DNA of 64,000 bases, taken from NCBI GenBank assembly GCA_030247855.1, contig JAPDRN010000014.1, positions 248,001-312,000 of the forward strand, in the 5' to 3' direction. Made by a program: the position numbers and the translations under genes. The notes beneath the pieces were generated by a model that saw only the letters and a program-made list of their open reading frames with translations, was not told the DNA's origin and searched no databases. Positions 44,208 to 57,216 of this stretch are shown here, in pieces (positions within the stretch are counted from its first letter, which is position 1; each line of letters opens with the position of its first letter). This DNA comes from Knufia peltigerae. Taxonomy: Eukaryota; Ascomycota; Eurotiomycetes; Chaetothyriales; Trichomeriaceae.

Positions 44208-47200
44208 GTTGATGGGTGAAGGTCTCTTGCGACAATGAAAAGCAGGTGGTGTGAAGTTTAGATTCTCGAAATGTAATCAAGCCTTATAGGATCAGAGCAC
44301 CTTTTGGATCGATTTCTCCTCACAAAATGGTTCCAAATTGGAGTCGTCAGCGGAGTGCTGGGATCCCTGCAGCTCTACTGGGGTGCTCTGTTCACAAGCA
44401 CGCGGCTAGGCTTAGCCTTGTGGTGATTCAGTGGGAGGCCAGATGAACTTTTGCGCTGGCGCCGCAGAGTAAAGTCAAGGGCACACGGCAGCTATCCCAT
44501 AGAGGATTAGTCGGTTTGTACGGGAATAGCATGTCAGGATGAACATACTTAGCCTCTCGAAATATATCTCATCGATCCCGTCCACAGAGATGGTTGGTGG
44601 GTGAGCAAGCACGAGAAGGGTAGGGGGTCTGGATCCAATCGTCACAAACCTCGTCGCTGCAGCCGAAATGCCAGGGCCACGACAACCTCGCAGACTCCAG
44701 TTTCGAGCAAGACCTCCTAGTTCTGACGAAACCATGCAGGCAGTGCAAGGCTAGAGAATAATGATACGAGTTATTGTGCTCGAGGAAGGATTCTGTAAGA
44801 CTTTGAGCCTACAGTCGCTTGGGCTCGGACTGGGCCATTAGCGCCATCGAACAGTCAAGCTTGCATCAAAGAAATTTGGGTGGACTGAGATGATCACCGA
44901 TGGATTGGGGAAATCCGCCACAGATGCTTACAATATCAGTCCCATGGCTGTCCCGGGACACTCGCATGTTTAGGCAGAGAGGCACTGGCCCGGGGATGCT
45001 TTCGCTTAGCTTGACGCTATGTCGGGGGAGCAACTCGAAAAAGGTGTTTCTAACTGCCCTAGACGGCATCAAATGTGCGAAAGTGTCGTCGTATTGGAGA
45101 GCGATGAGCCGCAGGGGTCTGGGAGTTCAAACGGGAAGGTGGTCCCTATCTCAGTCGGCATCATCGGTGGGAATAGCGATGGGTATGGGGAATGAAGAGA
45201 CCCATTATTACGGAGACCAGCTCAACGGGTACTCGTGCTCCGTATCTCGCAAGCGTCGTGGTGTTTTTGGCCCCGAAATATGCGACAGAGAGGGTCAACG
45301 CTCTTACGAGTAGGGCTGGTGAATCCATGACCACTGTCTCTTCCTGCTTTCCTCTCAGCCTCTTCCACGCAGGAGGAATTCTGGATGTGCTGGCGGTGAC
45401 GGTGACGGTGATGACGGGGTCCTGAGTGAACCAGGCGACGGAATTGACCAGCATCAGGGCCTTTTACCGACGGGCACCGACCAACATGACTAGCAGGTGG
45501 TACACAATGGATACATGGATACCCTCGCCGTGCACACGAGTCTTAGGTCAAGGCTGCCCAATCAAAGCAACACTACATTTCCTACTTGTCAATTCATGCA
45601 TTCACTCCCGGTCTCGACTAATCCGCCTCCTCATCGCTTAGAGCGGATCCGCAAGTCTGGAAAGAAAATCTTCCTTCTCTCACTTGAACGAATACGAGGT
45701 CCAGACGAATCAGCAGGCTCGTCCTGTCCCAACTATAGCACCATCAGCACTTTGTTTGAAACAAGCATCTCCGACTCCAGCACGAGGCATCAATCCACTT
45801 CCCTGCTGCCACGAGGAGGCCAGTAAACGCCCCATGCACCGGTCAGTATTAATCCAGCAAACAGGTCCCGGTCAAGTCTGGAGAATCCTAGTCGTTGCTT
45901 TCTCAGCCGCACTTTTCATTTGATGCTATGCTGCACACCCTGGTTCACAGGGCAAAACTATTAACCTCGACAGAGTGGTGCGAGCGCGGATTCTTACGCC
46001 GGCCTCCGGATATTCATTCAACAACAACACAAATCAGGCACGATACGCCGCTCATATCCGTTTTGGATGGCAATAGCCCCCTTCAAAGCCTTGCTGAATC
46101 ATACATCACATCACCCTCCTTGATGCAGCAGCAAGTTGCTGACGAGCAGACGTCCCGACCCGGGCCCCCCCTCCACGGAACTTTCACCGCATGGAGATAT
46201 GTGCCCATTGTGTTTTACAGTGCTTGAGCTGGTCATGTTCAGCTGAGTGTGAGGGGAGATAGATCAGTCGATGCCATCAAGAATGGTCTTCTTCTAGCTC
46301 AAGCAAAACCAAGACTCCAAGAAATGCAACCTTCCACAAGCGCAATATCCATACTTGGTTGTCAGCCGCTTCGGCATCGCGTCTACAGTTAGTTTCGCAA
46401 GTCGGCGTCAAGAGGCTTCCGAGAGCCATGACTCCATGGTAACAAGAATTTGGCTTCGGAATATGTTTTCCTCTGCTCAGATCCTTCGAAATATCCTTGC
46501 ATTCCAGACCCTTCTCCTGCCCAAGAGATTCCCTCGTCACGATTTCCTTGCGACCAGAACCGACAGACTCTGCGCCAGACCTGTCTATAGTCATCATGTG
46601 CTGGACAAGGCTGATCAGAGGTCTACATTCTAATCAACAGTATTGGCCCCCGAGCCGAAAATCCGGGATCTTCAAAGGATCGTTTTGGCAAGGGTCCCAT
46701 AAGATGTTGCTGTCGTGACTATCCATAGATGGCTAGCAAGACCGCGCCCGCAACCTCCGTCATACAGTAGATGATAACCTGCTGACAACATGGTCATCTG
46801 CTTGACGTCAGTTCGTGCAGCTCCGCCTTGATACTAATTTGGGTGTCTGCAATGCGAGTCATGATGTGGGTTGATTGTAGCTGGAGATATTTGCTGCTGG
46901 ATGTACAACTGAAGTGACAAAGTCCAGCAGATTTCAAGCTTTGGGGAACAAATGCTTGTCTCGGCTTTGCATTGTTGGCCCAAGTCATTTATTCATTGGG
47001 GATGTGGGTTTTTGTGATTTTCTTCTCCAGAACGTTCTCATGTCGATCTGCTATTTAATTTGCCCCCCCCCAACAACAATTCAGCCAGAATGTCGACAAA
47101 GGCTATGGGCTCATAGAGTTGGAGAGAAGTGACCGGCATCATCTTCCGCCAGGACATTATTCGTATTCCTTGTTGTCCTCGGCTTGCATTTCCCCTCGCA

Positions 47201-47561
47201 GACTTCAGCATTTTCCATCCCCTCGAGACTGTTATATTTCCCAGGCATCTGTCTTTCTAGAATACGATGCTACAATAACATTGTGCCGTAAGATGTAAGA
47301 AACAGCCTCGTCAACCAGGGTTTCTGCATACCAAGAGACTAATTTCCTCACTCGCCTGATCGCCTGCATTCTCACACACGTCACTACAACCGTCGGGCAA
47401 CAGTATCTCGCGACGCCGACATTGTTGCTCGCTTCATGCACATAATCAGTAATTATGCGTCACTAGACTCGATTGTGACCATCAGGCCGTCCAGTCTCCT
47501 GTTCACACCGCTTTTGTCTGTCGTGTTGAGAAATCTCTGACACGTCGAGGACACACCATCG
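44208..47561. other. 3.35 kb gap with no convincing protein gene
   Basis: The region separates the divergent nit-4-type regulator and MFS transporter. Frames up to 137 codons occur (44900-45313 plus; 45161-45454 minus), but they overlap each other on opposite strands and show no motifs. I see no transposon ends or RNA gene. It may hold long promoters, a non-coding RNA or a decayed gene. Confidence 0.5.
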
Positions 47562-49277
47562 ATGATGGCAGCCGCGAATCGCTATGGGGAACCAACAGTC
47601 GACAAAGACTTCAAGGTCGACGACGATCGTCCATCGGTCACTCAACATCTCGGCATGGGTGATGAGAAAGCTCAGGCTGATACCAATGAAGATTCGCAAG
47701 ATCCTCTGAATTGGCCGTTATGGCTCAAGGTAGGTTATTCTTTGAACCAACAATCTTTTGAGACGCCAACTCTAACGACATGGAGATCATGATCCTTATC
47801 CAAGCATCACTACTCGCAGCCATAGGCGGCCTGAATACCGCTACAATCAATCCTGCATACGGCTTGCTGGCTGAACAATTTGGTATCAGCACAGTCAGAG
47901 CATCGTACCAGACGTGAGTCAAAAATCTCCCGGGTAGACCACTGAAGAATGAAGCCCTGACATTGTGACCCTAGAACTGTATGTATCGCGCTCAACGGAA
48001 TTGCTCCATGGCTCTGGATACCATTGTCCAACAAATATGGCAGGCGGCCAGTCTACCTTGGAACCACCTTCCTCGGCTTCGCCTCTGCCCTGGGCTGCTC
48101 ATATGCCCAGTCGTACGGACAACTGATCGTGGCAAGAGTATTCAACGGCTTCTTTCCCGTCGCATTCGCCTTGGGCGCGGCCACTATTACTGACCTTTTC
48201 TCCTACGACCAAAGAGGGAGGGCTATGGGCTTCTTCACCGTCACCATGACCACGGGCAGCCACCTCGCACCCATTGTAGGTGGATTGCTGGGGCATTACT
48301 GTGGATGGCGATGGATCTTCAAGTTCGTCTCCATCGTCGATGCAGTCATGTTTGTCACTGCGTTTTTCTGCCTCCCTGAAACGCTCTACATCAGGAATGT
48401 CGCCGCCGCAGCGGAGGTGTCCAGCCCTAGTTCCAGACGCGAATCATCACCGCACGCAACTTTCACCCGAACCACCTATCTTCGGCATCTACGACTATAT
48501 TCGTCATTTCCTCAACTCTCCCTGCGGCCAGGTCAATTCGTCATACCCGCTCTGAAGATGGCGAAGTACCCCTCCGTTCTGTTTCCCGCCCTCTACTATG
48601 GCACCATGTATGGCTTCGCTTCGATTCTTCCGGCGGTGACCGTGGCAGCGATATTTACCAAATTCTTTCACTGGACCACACTGACCATTGGACTCGCGTA
48701 TGGTGGCTCGCTCACAATAGGCGGCATCCTGGGCGAATGTGTGTCAGGCTGGGTCGTCGACCGCATTGTGAAGCGTGGGCGGAAGCAGCTCGGTCGTGAC
48801 CCAGAACCAGAAGTCAGACTCAAGGCCATCTGGATGGGCGAATTCCTCGTACCGGCTGGTCTTTTGATCTATGGGTTTTGTCTACAGTATCGTACGTCTT
48901 GGATCGCCCCGATTTTGGGGATGGGGATTGCGTGCTTCGGCCTCCAAATCATCACGACTACAACGTACACATACGCCACCGACTGCTACAGGCAGGAAAG
49001 TAGCGAAGTGGCGCAGCTTTTCAACTTCATCCGTCAGGAGATCGGCATGACTTTTGCGTTTTACGTGGTCAGGTTGGGCGACGAGATCGGGTATCAGTGG
49101 ACGTTCCTCATGTTTGCCCTGATTGGAAGCGTACTGGCATTCATCCCCATGCTCCTTGTCGTCTTGAAAGGCGAAGTGTGGAGAAAGAAGCTGGGAAAAC
49201 CAGTAGGTGTGAACGCCTTCGACAGCATGTTCGCGGCAACAAAGGGGGGGAAAGGTCCAAACCATCACGACGTCTGA
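47562..49277 (+). CDS. MFS transporter, DHA1-like (drug:H+ antiporter type)
   Basis: Exons 47562-47729, 47786-47913 and 47975-49277, giving 532 residues, with CTAAC branch before exon 2. A hydrophilic N-terminus ends in DPLNWPLWLK, the hallmark preceding helix 1 in fungal DHA1 exporters. About twelve membrane helices follow. The signature between helices 2 and 3 is LSNKYGRRPVYLG, and helix 4-5 has RVFNGFFPVAFALGAATITD. A large cytosolic loop separates the two halves (from ETLYIRN to QFVIPALKMAKYPSV). It probably exports a small toxic or secreted compound across the plasma membrane. The substrate is not determinable. Its nearest neighbours are the nit-4-type regulator and SDR 4. Confidence 0.92.
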
Positions 49278-50629
49278 TTGACGATCCAGTATGGGTCCGT
49301 CGAGAGTGTGAGACGTGTGATACACGAAACAACATACCAATTGACGAAAACTCCTCGGCCGAGTAGGAGCTAGTGTGGGCAAGGGTATGCCGATCCGAGA
49401 TCTCCAAGCTGCAAGGCTGCAAGATTCGTTTGGGAAGGATTCCGAATGACCCGATCGATCGGGGATCAGCCATGCGGGTTTTTCTTCTGTTGGGATGCAC
49501 GTCAACCCTGCATGATGCGCCTGTTCTCCGGACAGAGATGCAAGGACACCCAGCCCAGCAGGGCTGCAGGGCCCGTCCCGCGATCATGGGGGAAAGAGCG
49601 ACATTACTGAAGCGAGCTGCATTTCTCTCTGCAGCAAGTCTCGAATGGTCGGGCCGACCCCCTGGACCTTTTCTGAGTCAATGGACAACAAGAGCGGAAG
49701 GACTCCGAAAGGGGGGGAGGGAACTGGGACTGGGACTTAGTAAGTCTCCGAACTTGCAACGAGCGGCGTCTTGCCGTACGTACCTATACCTGAGGATGAC
49801 AACACACAAACCAAGCCCAAGGGCGTTTCTTGGCTGGAGTGGTACCTAAGGCAAGACATTTTTAGATGTCCTGGAGTCCTGACGGCGGTGCGAGGGAGAG
49901 GGGATTGACTTTTCTGGGAGATGTATAAGACCGGATGTACATCGTAGACGTGGATTCGTTTGCTTTGGACGCCTAGTGACTGCTTTGAGGCGGGGAGCAT
50001 GAGGGAATCAATGAGATTCTCGACACTCTCTGCGTTATGTCCGACGTTGCTGGCCCCATAGTAGGACGGGATTGTTCGAGAAAACGGTTGTCGTGTACAG
50101 TACACACACGCACCTTTCGGTATACCCTCGTGAGGAATAAAGTCCAGAATATATATACCTAGTCATCTAAGTAATGTAAAACAAAAATGCTCACTTTTAC
50201 AGTATTACGGGGTACTCACGAGTCCGATAAACCACACACGGCCACTCTCCGGGCGTGCACGTTGCAAAAACAAAAAAGCAAAAGGACGGGCCGACCTATT
50301 TTATAATACTCAACCCTCCTGTATCTTCGTACGGGCGTTGATGGGGGTACCGTCGCCCTGGGTCATGGAAAACGTGAATGAGATTTTGCTTGCCGTGTAA
50401 ACTGGCCACCTTGAAGCCTTGATGATCTATCAAGCACCTTCGTAGAAGACCGAGAGACGCAGTACGTTCACGGATAGTACTTCGCAGGCGCAAGTGCAAA
50501 CACAAGTACAGAGTCCAGAAAACGAGTGCTGATTAAAAGAGTCCCTCATACTTGTCGGTCAGGCGCCTGTGGAAATTGGGATAATGACATGGCCCATGGT
50601 TACTTCCATGTCTCCGTCTCAGCCTTATC
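49278..50629. other. Intergenic between convergent genes
   Basis: 1.35 kb between the MFS stop and the stop of the next minus-strand gene. Frames such as 49373-49849 have no motif. Nothing supported. Confidence 0.5.
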
Positions 50630-52198
50630 CTATCTACCCACCTCCCCTTCCCATGCGTCAAGTCTCGCGTTGCCGCTGACAATCCTCATTCCTCGGGGTT
50701 GAAGCAAGAGGAGCTCTACCTCGAAATTTTCATCTCCGACACGATCGGCATCAAGATCATCCCTCCATGCATCTTGCAATGCTTCCGCCATCGCCTGAGG
50801 CCTCTCACCAGTACCATCACCATCAGGAGGACCGGCTGCGAATGTTCCTTGGGTGAACATAGCTTCGTCCCTAAGCCGCAACCTTTGCAGTCGGATGCCT
50901 TCAGCTCTAACGCTTCGCTGTAACTCTCGGTTTCGTCGTTCTCGCAAGCTGATGGCCCGGGCTGTCGGACTCTGCTCGCCAATCCGGTGATCCCACCTGC
51001 CATTGTCGAGCATAGACACACTACCAGGACCTGCAAGAAGCATGCCAGGAGGAGCAGTATATGCAGCATCATGCTCGGTGACAAATGGGCCTCGCAAGAG
51101 ATCGGCAGGGGTTTGTGGCTGGGAAACAGCAGGAAGAGAATCGTTATATACCGGAAAGCCACGGCCGTCCAGACATAGGTGCCGGTATTGGCGTGGCTCG
51201 GTATGAGGAAACCCGCTTGCGTTTCTGACTGGAGTTGGAGTGACTGGGAACTCTGGAGATGCTGATTCTGCGCGGTTCGAAGAAGGTGTCTCGATTGGTG
51301 ATGCATCCGGGATAGGAGGTGAACTCGGCAGGTAGGTCGAGTGCTCTGTTAAACACAAAAGACTGCAACTTCTGTGTGCTTGATCTGCATCGGACAGATC
51401 GCCCAAACCGTCAAAGTCTTCATTCGTGCCTAGGTCAGAGTTGTCATGGAAGGTGTAAGTGTCTGACAAGGGTGGCGGCAGGACCAGGGCAGGCAATTCG
51501 GCAGCATGTTCGCTCGGGCGGCTGGTGCTTTCAAGGGACAATCGCCTCAATTGATCAGTGAGCAGAATCTTCGCTGTTGTGTCACTAGCATAGTCTTCGA
51601 CCTCGGCTGTTCGCCAAAAATGAGTCAAACTTCGCCTGCTGGGATTCTTGATGGTGGTGTGCTTTGATGAGCCAACGACGCTTTCCGAATGAACTTCAGA
51701 ACTTTGCTTTTCTGGTGAGGCAGCTCTGAAGAAGCGAAGGAGTGAGCTTTTGCGGGGGGCATGCTTGTTGACTCGCATCGTTGGAACCGTGGTTTTCGGG
51801 GATGGTGATCTGTTGTCTTCATGGTGCACTTCGACTCTGCATTCTTGACCTTCAATATCTTGACCATATGAGGTCGACCGGGAGCCAACCTCCGAGAAGG
51901 CATTCTTGATGGTTGACCCAGTCTGCCAAGCGTCTTGTGTTTGATCCTCCTCTTCTTGCGGATGTGGAATGGCACGCTGAGAGGTAAGCTCGAATGTACT
52001 TGGGGCTGCCAGATTGAAGTCCGTGCAAGTCAGGCCATTTGCTTCTGCTTGAGCTTGTCGATAGTCATTGAGATAACGAGCAATATCATGTTTCTTGAAA
52101 CCCTGCCGCAGTAAGCCATAATAGATATCAGCCTGTTGGAGACTGCACTCGACATCAACAGGAGAAAGAGATATACTGCTGAGCGGTAGGCGTATCAT
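50630..52198 (-). CDS. Uncharacterised, largely disordered protein
   Basis: A 522-residue intronless frame. The N-terminal 50 residues form a helical, ordered-looking unit (DIYYGLLRQGFKKHDIARYL, then NDYRQAQAEANG). The rest is Ser/Pro/Asp-rich and predicted disordered, with a short Arg-rich helix late (SLRERRNRELQRSVRAEGIR). A basic Lys/Arg/Ser stretch (KHAPRKSSLLRFFRAASP) might bind membranes or 14-3-3 proteins; that is speculation. No known domain is recognised. It is divergent from the Pkh/PDK1 kinase gene across 1.4 kb. Confidence 0.7.
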   Translation of the reverse strand: MIRLPLSSISLSPVDVECSLQQADIYYGLLRQGFKKHDIARYLNDYRQAQAEANGLTCTDFNLAAPSTFELTSQRAIPHPQEEEDQTQDAWQTGSTIKNAFSEVGSRSTSYGQDIEGQECRVEVHHEDNRSPSPKTTVPTMRVNKHAPRKSSLLRFFRAASPEKQSSEVHSESVVGSSKHTTIKNPSRRSLTHFWRTAEVEDYASDTTAKILLTDQLRRLSLESTSRPSEHAAELPALVLPPPLSDTYTFHDNSDLGTNEDFDGLGDLSDADQAHRSCSLLCLTEHSTYLPSSPPIPDASPIETPSSNRAESASPEFPVTPTPVRNASGFPHTEPRQYRHLCLDGRGFPVYNDSLPAVSQPQTPADLLRGPFVTEHDAAYTAPPGMLLAGPGSVSMLDNGRWDHRIGEQSPTARAISLRERRNRELQRSVRAEGIRLQRLRLRDEAMFTQGTFAAGPPDGDGTGERPQAMAEALQDAWRDDLDADRVGDENFEVELLLLQPRGMRIVSGNARLDAWEGEVGR

Positions 52199-53580
52199 GG
52201 TGTTTTCTAATTCTTTCGCGTTGCTATTGACGGCGATAATGCGGAGGTCAAGAGAGCCATAACGTGGTCCTGAGAGTCATCATCATGGAAGTTGCCATCG
52301 CAAACAATAGCAGTAGCAAGTAGTTCACGCTGAGAAAGAGAGCATTGTTCCTACCTCTGTCTCTTCAACTGCTCACCTAGAGCACACGCAAGATCACATA
52401 TCACTTGATATCACTTGCGTTCGATGACATATATCTCTCAAATCCCACATTCTCTTGACAATCGTAGAACAACTCAGGTTTCGAAATGTGATGTCTCTCA
52501 CGACTTCTGTCTTCGAAGCAGAGACCAGCTAATCCAAGGCCTCCACTACCCATACCCATACCCATACGTGGCAGAGCCTCTACAGTTCTTCGAAACTCCA
52601 CAGTAATCTCGATCAGTACCGAAGCGGAATAGTCTTCAATGATGGACTGTTGTGCGATGGCGAAAGCTATGCTTGAATGAGCCTTGCCGGCGAACTGGTG
52701 GCTTGCGAAGGTTTGAGGCCACAAGACAAAGACGCCACTCCATCGGCGGTACAAGAGTTCATCGAGTATCGAGCGAGGTGATTTGCATCCTGGCAAGCCA
52801 AAGGCCAGGAAATGAGATGAGATCGGCCACCGGGCGTGGCGGCACGTCACCAAAGGTGGATGGAGAGCCACCCGACGACTACGATGCTCACTAAGGAGTT
52901 GGGACTTTGTTTGGGGCTACAATAGGCTACAGTTGACAGATTACAGAGGACCTGGGGCTGCTACTACTGCTATTGCTGGGGCTCACTAGGCCTGATCCTG
53001 CACCGGTAACGGGACCTGGAACTGGAACCAGCAATGGCAACTGCGCCTGCGCCTATAACGACGATTACAGGCTACGAGTGGCCTGCATCTCAAATCACCA
53101 CCAACAACAGACTAACCGCCATCTTTGCATCGGCATCGTCGTCTCGCTTCTCAGTTACAAGCCAGACAGAACAACACATCCTCCAATTGAATCTCCCAAC
53201 TTCTTTTTTTCCAAAAAAGGTCGTTTCTACGCTCGCTACCTTGCTGGGACTGTCCGCTGCTCGTTATCGTCGACGTCTTCCTTTGCGCCATTTCCGACGG
53301 CCTCTTTCTCCCCTGCGACCCCATACCTAGGCGAGATTTTGAAACAAATCCGAGTTCCCTACACATCCTGCACCATTATCCTTGGTTGTCTCTAGACTAC
53401 ACCTTCACGGCCTCATTGCCTCAATCTACACTGCCAGGCTCTCTGCAGCAGCAATAATGAAGAGACGTACACGTACACTGTGATCGAGACATTCTTTCGA
53501 GGCCCGAAGCCGCACGTCATCGCTCACCACGTTGCTCTTCCAAGCCACTGCGTCCACGACTCCCAAGATTGCAGGCAAGC
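52199..53580. other. Divergent promoter region, disordered-protein gene / Pkh kinase
   Basis: 1.38 kb without a supported gene. It contains (TACCCA)3 at 52547-52564. A 140-codon frame at 52973-53395 is probably part of the kinase leader. Confidence 0.5.
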
Positions 53581-56247
53581 ATGGCCGACCTATCTCTTGG
53601 TCCGCTGAGGATTGCGAACCCGGATGATGCTTCTCCTGATACCGCATTACAGCCACAATCTACGTCGGCCACAGTACCAAAGGTCTCTCCTCTGAACGAT
53701 GTCACCGGACGGACCGATTACCTCTCAGCTGTCCCTCGCAGATCCGATAGTCCTGTTTCTCCGCTGGAGACGTCTCCGGACGGTCCGTTGTCTCAAATGA
53801 CTACTGAGCTATCATCATCAGTCTCGTCATCTACTGCGCCCTCAACGTTTACCCCGAATAGTCGCCCCGCGGACCGAACCGCACAGAGGTCGAATCTTCC
53901 CTACACATACCAAGATCAACAGCAAGCACAGTTTCCTCAATACCCAACCATGATACCCCAGAATGGACAAGACCCCAGAACGAATTCGAATCGTCCCGGG
54001 TCAGTATATTACACACAAATGCCTGTTAACGGTGCCGCCAGCAACGGGATATCGAGACAAGGGTCGTACAGAGTACGGAGTGACGGCGCCGGCAATTCAG
54101 GCTTCCCTGTAAGGACCTCTTCAAAGCGAGCAGGCGTGGGAGAAGTGGCCGGTGTACCATCAAGAGACGACTCACATACGGAAAGGGCATACGGGCAAGG
54201 ACAATATACATTGGGCAACGCCCCTCTTCCCCCCCGAAGGACTTCTCGAGGAATGGGCTCAACACGCATGGGCTCTACTCCGGTCGGCAGCACACCACTG
54301 TCTACCACTCCGAAATCGATACAGACACCTCTCTCCAGCTCACCTTACAATCTCGAGGATCGACCCTTGACCAGCGCAGCCGAAGACTGGCAAGAACGAG
54401 GAGCGGCTGTGGGCGTCAAAAAAGAGTACGATGCCGATGGTCGGGTATCAATCAAACCCGTTAAAAAGGGGGTGAAGGATTTCAATTTTGGACGAACACT
54501 GGGAGAAGGTTCTTACAGTACGGTGCTTGCTGCGACAGATCGATCGACGGGCAAGGACTACGCCATTAAAGTGCTCGACAAACGCCATATCATCAAAGAA
54601 AAGAAGGTGAAATATGTCAACATTGAACGGGACACGCTGAATCGGTTGACGGATCATCCTGGAGTGGTCCGATTATATTACACCTTTCAGGATGAGAGAT
54701 CCTTGTATTTCGTTCTTGACTTGTGTCCCGGAGGTGAGTTGCTGGGGGTGCTTAAACGAATGTCGACATTTGACGAGGAATGCACCCAATTTTACGGAGC
54801 ACAGATTCTCGACACAATTGAGTATATGCACAGCCGAGGCGTCATCCACCGGGACTTGAAACCCGAAAATCTCTTGCTCGATGAGAACAAGCACATCAAA
54901 GTGACCGATTTTGGTACGGCCAAATTGTTGCCAGAGAGGAAGGATATGGAAGGGCGAGTCGATTTCGAACCCGACGCAACCTCAGATGAGAACAGGGCTA
55001 ACTCATTCGTGGGAACTGCGGAATATGTGAGCCCTGAATTATTGACGGACAAGAATGCATGCAAAGCCAGCGACCTCTGGGCATTTGGGTGTATCATATA
55101 TCAGCTTTTGGCTGGTAGACCGCCATTCAAGGCTAGTAACGACTATCAGACATTTCAGAAAATTGTCAACCTTGACTACGACTTCCCTCGAGGCTTCCCA
55201 GATCTTGCTCGGGACCTCGTAGAAAGATTACTTGTGTTGGATCCACAGAGGCGCCTTTCACTCGAACATGCCAGAAACCACCCTTTCTTTAACGGAATTC
55301 AGTGGGGTCGAGGCTTATGGCAACAGAAAGCGCCGCGGTTGAAGGCCTATGTCCCTCCTCCACAGGCACCTATCAAGCTCAACGGTGGCGCGGAGCAAGA
55401 GAGCTATCCCTCCAACATTGCCCCAGCACATAGTACACACCCTACCATGCTCCCTCCAAACAATCAGAAACCGCGCCCACGGGTGATAACCGAGTTACCG
55501 CCACCGAGCCAACTCGACATTGAGTGGTCACCGGTCCTCACCAGGACCAACGAGAGAATCCTTAAGTTGGGTAATCTTTGTGTTGTATCGACACCAAATC
55601 CTCACAGTCCTCATGGAAGCGAAGGTGGAAACAAGTTATCCAGGTTGTTCGGCAGTAGAGACACCAAGAAGCGACAAAGACTTGTTATGGTGACATCAAG
55701 TGCTCGGATAATCATTGCCGCAGCTGGGGGCGAGGAGAAGAAATCCAAGTCAGAGATCTCTTTGTTGTCACCAGGCACAGAATTCTCGAGTGCGACAGAT
55801 TCGAAGGGAATTACTCAGTGGATTGTCGATACGGTAAGGTCTCCTAACGTTGTTCCACACTTTCATGACTAATTGAGAGAACAGAAAGACAGACACTTCG
55901 TTTTCGAGGATCCGAAACCACCTTCGAACGACCAAATGGCGACGGCCATGTCAGCACAGGAGTGGCTCGATGTCCTGGCGAGAGCTCGAGAAATTGCAAT
56001 CTCTCTGCAAAACTCGAGCAGCACGTACGGAAACGACGATACACTCAACTTATCATCTTCCGGATTATCTAGTCATGCAAGCACGATCGATAGGACATCA
56101 GACCTGAGTCCTCATTCAGTAAACCATGGGCACTCTGGTCGTATGATGCTGCACAAACAACACTCTGGAGGCGATACCGAATCACTCAAGGGCAGAAAGC
56201 GGTTTAGCAAACGGCAGTCCAAGAGCGGATTGACTGCGGTCTTCTGA
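53581..56247 (+). CDS. Pkh/PDK1-type serine/threonine kinase (3-phosphoinositide-dependent kinase)
   Basis: Exons 53581-55833 and 55885-56247, giving 871 residues. PDK1-family kinases phosphorylate the activation loop of AGC kinases (Ypk, Sch9, Pkc) at the plasma membrane and eisosomes. The first 300 residues are Ser/Pro-rich with a small GSTP-type repeat (MGSTPVGSTPLSTTP). The kinase domain runs about 300-590: GEGSYSTV loop, AIKVLDKRHI (Lys), HRDLKPEN, DFGTAK, and the activation segment SFVGTAEYVSPELL typical of PDK1. HPFFNGIQW closes it. A C-terminal PH-like domain (EWSPVLTRTNERILKLG onward, through QRLVMVTSSARIII) is interrupted by the intron and completed by KDRHFVFED in exon 2. The PH domain fits human PDK1; the yeast Pkh proteins are known with less obvious ones. 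Confidence 0.93.
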
Positions 56248-57216
56248 TGCGTCGTTAGCATTTTCGTTTGTTTTCTTGGACCATCATTTAGCATAGCGTT
56301 GTCATTGTTGATGTTGTTCAGTGGGCGTGGCGATTTCGTGTGGACATGAGCGGGATAAGTGCAATTGAAGTCTACTGAGCTCAGCCTCTTGAGGACGTAT
56401 TTCTTTGTATGAGGGAGTATTGAAGAGTAGCCTTCATCATATAAACCTAGACAGGATATCTTGGCCTGGGAATTCATTGAGGTCACCGAGCAGTAGCGGA
56501 TTCAACCATCAAGACTGCTTTGTTTTCGATGAGGATTGACTGGGCTCTGTGTAAACTTCTTCTTCATCCATTAACTTGCTGGCTTACCAAGTTTTCCTTT
56601 AGTGCCCTGTGTCTTCCGCAAATGATAAGCCGATCCTTATTGACTACACCCCGGTCATCTTCGTGCCTTGGTACTGCGCTGAGAACGAGTGGCTGCGCTG
56701 CTTCGGACCTGCATACGAGCTATGTCCTAAGAGGCATGAATCGCCTGCATCTTCATTGCCACACTTCGTCCCACGGCGCCAGCCGCAGTCGATGAGCATC
56801 CGCAGTCTGACTCTTCGCGCATGGCGCAAAAGAGAGAGGTCTCTCGACGACGTTACGCGACTTCTTGTCCATGTCACTCGAGGTCGAGTGCAATCAGCGA
56901 CCCCCGATACCCGAAAGGCGCCTCATCCGCGCTCGCGACCTAGATACTCGGACTGTCTTTTACGGACCTTCCTCCTTGCGCCCAACTGCAGTGGGCTGTC
57001 TGCCTCGATAACTTTCCCAAGCACGGGACCTGGAATAACGAGGAGGTACAGTCTTGCCGAGCCGGGTGTACAGACAGAGAGGGGCATTGTGGTCTGTTAT
57101 GGGCACACTTTGGACAACAACCGGCGCAAGACTCATGCATACACGAAGACCACGAGAAAGAAGACGACAGGATCTAGAAAACATACATCGAACCTGACCA
57201 TCGGTTTTCTGCGCAA
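56248..57216. other. Intergenic, Pkh 3' region and BTB gene promoter
   Basis: 969 bp. A plus-strand frame of 209 codons (56609-57238) overlaps the BTB start in another phase, does not begin with a supported start and has no domain. Not annotated. Confidence 0.5.

Noticed and set aside
44900..45454. Opposing frames of 97-137 codons
   Set aside because: Mutually overlapping on opposite strands and no family likeness; not enough for a gene.
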